The notes under the pieces: model-generated
Seen by the model: only the letters and a program-made list of their open reading frames with translations
Told to the model about the DNA's origin: nothing
Databases searched by the model: none
Origin: Nitrospinota bacterium
GTDB taxonomy: Bacteria; Nitrospirota; Nitrospiria; Nitrospirales; UBA8639
Reading direction: 5' to 3'
DNA length: 13,666 nucleotides
Assembly (NCBI GenBank): GCA_022561525.1
Contig: JADFRB010000012.1
Coordinates: 1 to 13,666, forward strand
Program-made: the position numbers and the translations under genes
Shown here: positions 12,405 to 13,666 of the stretch, one piece after another
How positions within the stretch are numbered: position 1 is the first letter of the stretch
Layout of the letters: each line of letters starts with the position of its first letter

Positions 12405-13666
12405 ATGAGTGATGCATTAGAGAGTGAAGTGAAAACCAATCCACAAGGCGACCCAATTACGAGCGTTGCACCAGCTCCCTCCTCAGCTCCTGCTACGCAA
12501 GTGGGGAGAAAAGATCCTCATGCTGCTGCGAAAAAGCAAAAAATAGTCACCCCGGAATATATGTTTAAGGAAGCTCCTCGGGAAAGAGAGTTTATCACTG
12601 GCAGTGAGTGTGCGAAAGAAGCAGTTCGTCGGTCCAACGTCGATATGTCGATTGCCTACCCGATTACACCACAAAGTGAAACCCTGCAGCTTATTGGGGT
12701 GTTATATGGAGAAGGGTATGTGAAAGAATTTTATCGTGGTGAAGAAGAATATGGTGTGATGTCCGCGATGGCTGGGGGGTCTCGTGCTGGGGTTCGTTGT
12801 TTTACCGCCACAGCAGGTCCCGGAACGCTTCGAGGGTTGGAGCCCATTGCTTCTTGGCCAGGACATCGGTTGCCTATCGTGGCGATGTTTACCTGTCGTG
12901 TGGTGAATGCTCCATTAGCCATTCAACCGGACAATATTGAAATTTCCTATCTGTTGAATTGCGGGATGATCATATGGCATGCAGAGAATCAACAGGATCT
13001 GTTTGATTACCTCATGAAGGCGTTTATCGTTAGCGAAAAAAATGATGTGACCCTCCCTGTGGGTGTCTGCTGCGATGGGTTTTTCGTGACCCATGCTCGT
13101 GGATACTGTTCGATGCCGGATAAGGGACTCAAATTACCTGGTCGTGAGGCGTGGCGAGGAGCCGTACCGGTACTGGATGCTGAAAATCCTCCAGCTCGAC
13201 TGTCGCGCGATGCACCTGTTCAAAAGTCCAACTTCATGGCCTATAACATCCATGCCGTCTGGCAGCAAGAAGTGTGGGCGGCGGTTGAACGGTCGCGGAA
13301 ATACATTGAGCTGTATATGGATGGACTCATTGAAGCGAAAGACGTAGAAGGGGCTGATGTGCTTCTCATTGCTTCAGGCAGTATGGCAGGCCAATGCCGT
13401 GAAGCCATTCGTCTATGTACAGATAAGGGCATTCATGCTGGTCTCATTAAAATCAGATCCTTGAGACCGTTTCCCACGAAAGAGCTCCGCAAGCTGTGCG
13501 CTAACGCCAAACTGATTGTATGTCCAGAATTTAATTATGTCGGTTGGATGGCCAAGGAGGTGGCCGCCGCCATATATGGGTACTCCAAAGCCAAAATTGT
13601 TGGAGGTCCCCGTGTGTATGGTGGAATGTCTATGCCTGTGGAAATGATATTTGATGAAATTGAATG
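12405..13666 (+). CDS. porA: 2-oxoacid:ferredoxin oxidoreductase, alpha subunit, 3' end beyond window
   Basis: Open to the window edge: 420 codons are visible. The N-terminal 60 residues are an unusual Pro/Ala/Lys-rich extension with no family match. The alpha core starts about residue 62 ('REFITGSECAKEAV'). It shows the 'YPITP' motif at 85-89, 'GEEEYGVMSAMAGGSRAGVR' near 112-131 and 'TATAGPGT'. 'RLPIVAMFTCRVV' then 'APLAIQPDN' follows. Domain II begins near 305 ('ADVLLIASGSMAGQCREAI', 'VCPEFNYVG'). The alpha chain binds the 2-oxoacid together with beta-bound TPP. The start ATG has AAGGGG upstream; the gap to the preceding subunit gene is 69 bp. Its position last in the set, after the accessory subunits, differs from the D-A-B-G-E order I recall for Hydrogenobacter. 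Confidence 0.92.
   Translation, partial: MSDALESEVKTNPQGDPITSVAPAPSSAPATQVGRKDPHAAAKKQKIVTPEYMFKEAPREREFITGSECAKEAVRRSNVDMSIAYPITPQSETLQLIGVLYGEGYVKEFYRGEEEYGVMSAMAGGSRAGVRCFTATAGPGTLRGLEPIASWPGHRLPIVAMFTCRVVNAPLAIQPDNIEISYLLNCGMIIWHAENQQDLFDYLMKAFIVSEKNDVTLPVGVCCDGFFVTHARGYCSMPDKGLKLPGREAWRGAVPVLDAENPPARLSRDAPVQKSNFMAYNIHAVWQQEVWAAVERSRKYIELYMDGLIEAKDVEGADVLLIASGSMAGQCREAIRLCTDKGIHAGLIKIRSLRPFPTKELRKLCANAKLIVCPEFNYVGWMAKEVAAAIYGYSKAKIVGGPRVYGGMSMPVEMIFDEIE

Overview
The window most likely comes from a chromosome of the phylum Nitrospirota, probably a Nitrospira-like nitrite oxidiser. This is an inference from memory of gene content: the right end carries a five-gene 2-oxoacid:ferredoxin oxidoreductase cluster (order beta, gamma, ferredoxin-type delta, a CO-dehydrogenase-epsilon-like subunit, alpha). 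That multi-subunit type is known from reductive-TCA-cycle bacteria such as Hydrogenobacter, Nitrospira and Nitrospina. Base composition looks balanced by eye. No phage, CRISPR or obvious defence system is visible.

Left end (1-740) is a scarred, gene-poor region. An N-terminal fragment of an IS1380-family transposase runs in from outside and breaks off near 196 into a field of strong stem-loops (three copies of one 20-bp hairpin plus several others). An intact tRNA-Ser(CGA) on the minus strand ends this field, and a direct copy of the tRNA 3' end lies at 317-340, as expected of an old tRNA-targeted integration.

745-3528: on the minus strand, tadA is followed by a small gene broken by a one-base frameshift and then by the tRNA-Ser. 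Reading rightward is a SprT-like zinc metalloprotease gene that overlaps the end of a minus-strand TPR protein gene. A 118-bp non-autonomous element (GTAA ends, 29-bp terminal inverted repeats, 8-bp target duplication; IS66-like MITE) sits just upstream of the TPR gene. Next comes an unreported 50-aa single-helix membrane protein on the minus strand.

3631-9109 are plus-strand housekeeping and envelope genes: a CaCA-family cation exchanger, a D-2-hydroxyacid dehydrogenase (glyoxylate/hydroxypyruvate reductase type), ThrH (phosphoserine phosphatase/homoserine phosphotransferase), an uncharacterised lipoprotein, CutA preceded by a closely abutting 32-aa ORF, and a membrane-anchored M23 peptidase with a good sigma70-type promoter. 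The dehydrogenase and ThrH together suggest a serine/hydroxypyruvate node.

9110-9524 is a 415-bp AT-rich leader with one weak small ORF. From 9525 to the window edge the oxidoreductase genes run as one apparent operon, each with a ribosome-binding site; the alpha gene is cut by the window end. The likely product is a ferredoxin-dependent pyruvate or 2-oxoglutarate synthase fixing CO2. Which substrate is used cannot be told from this sequence alone.
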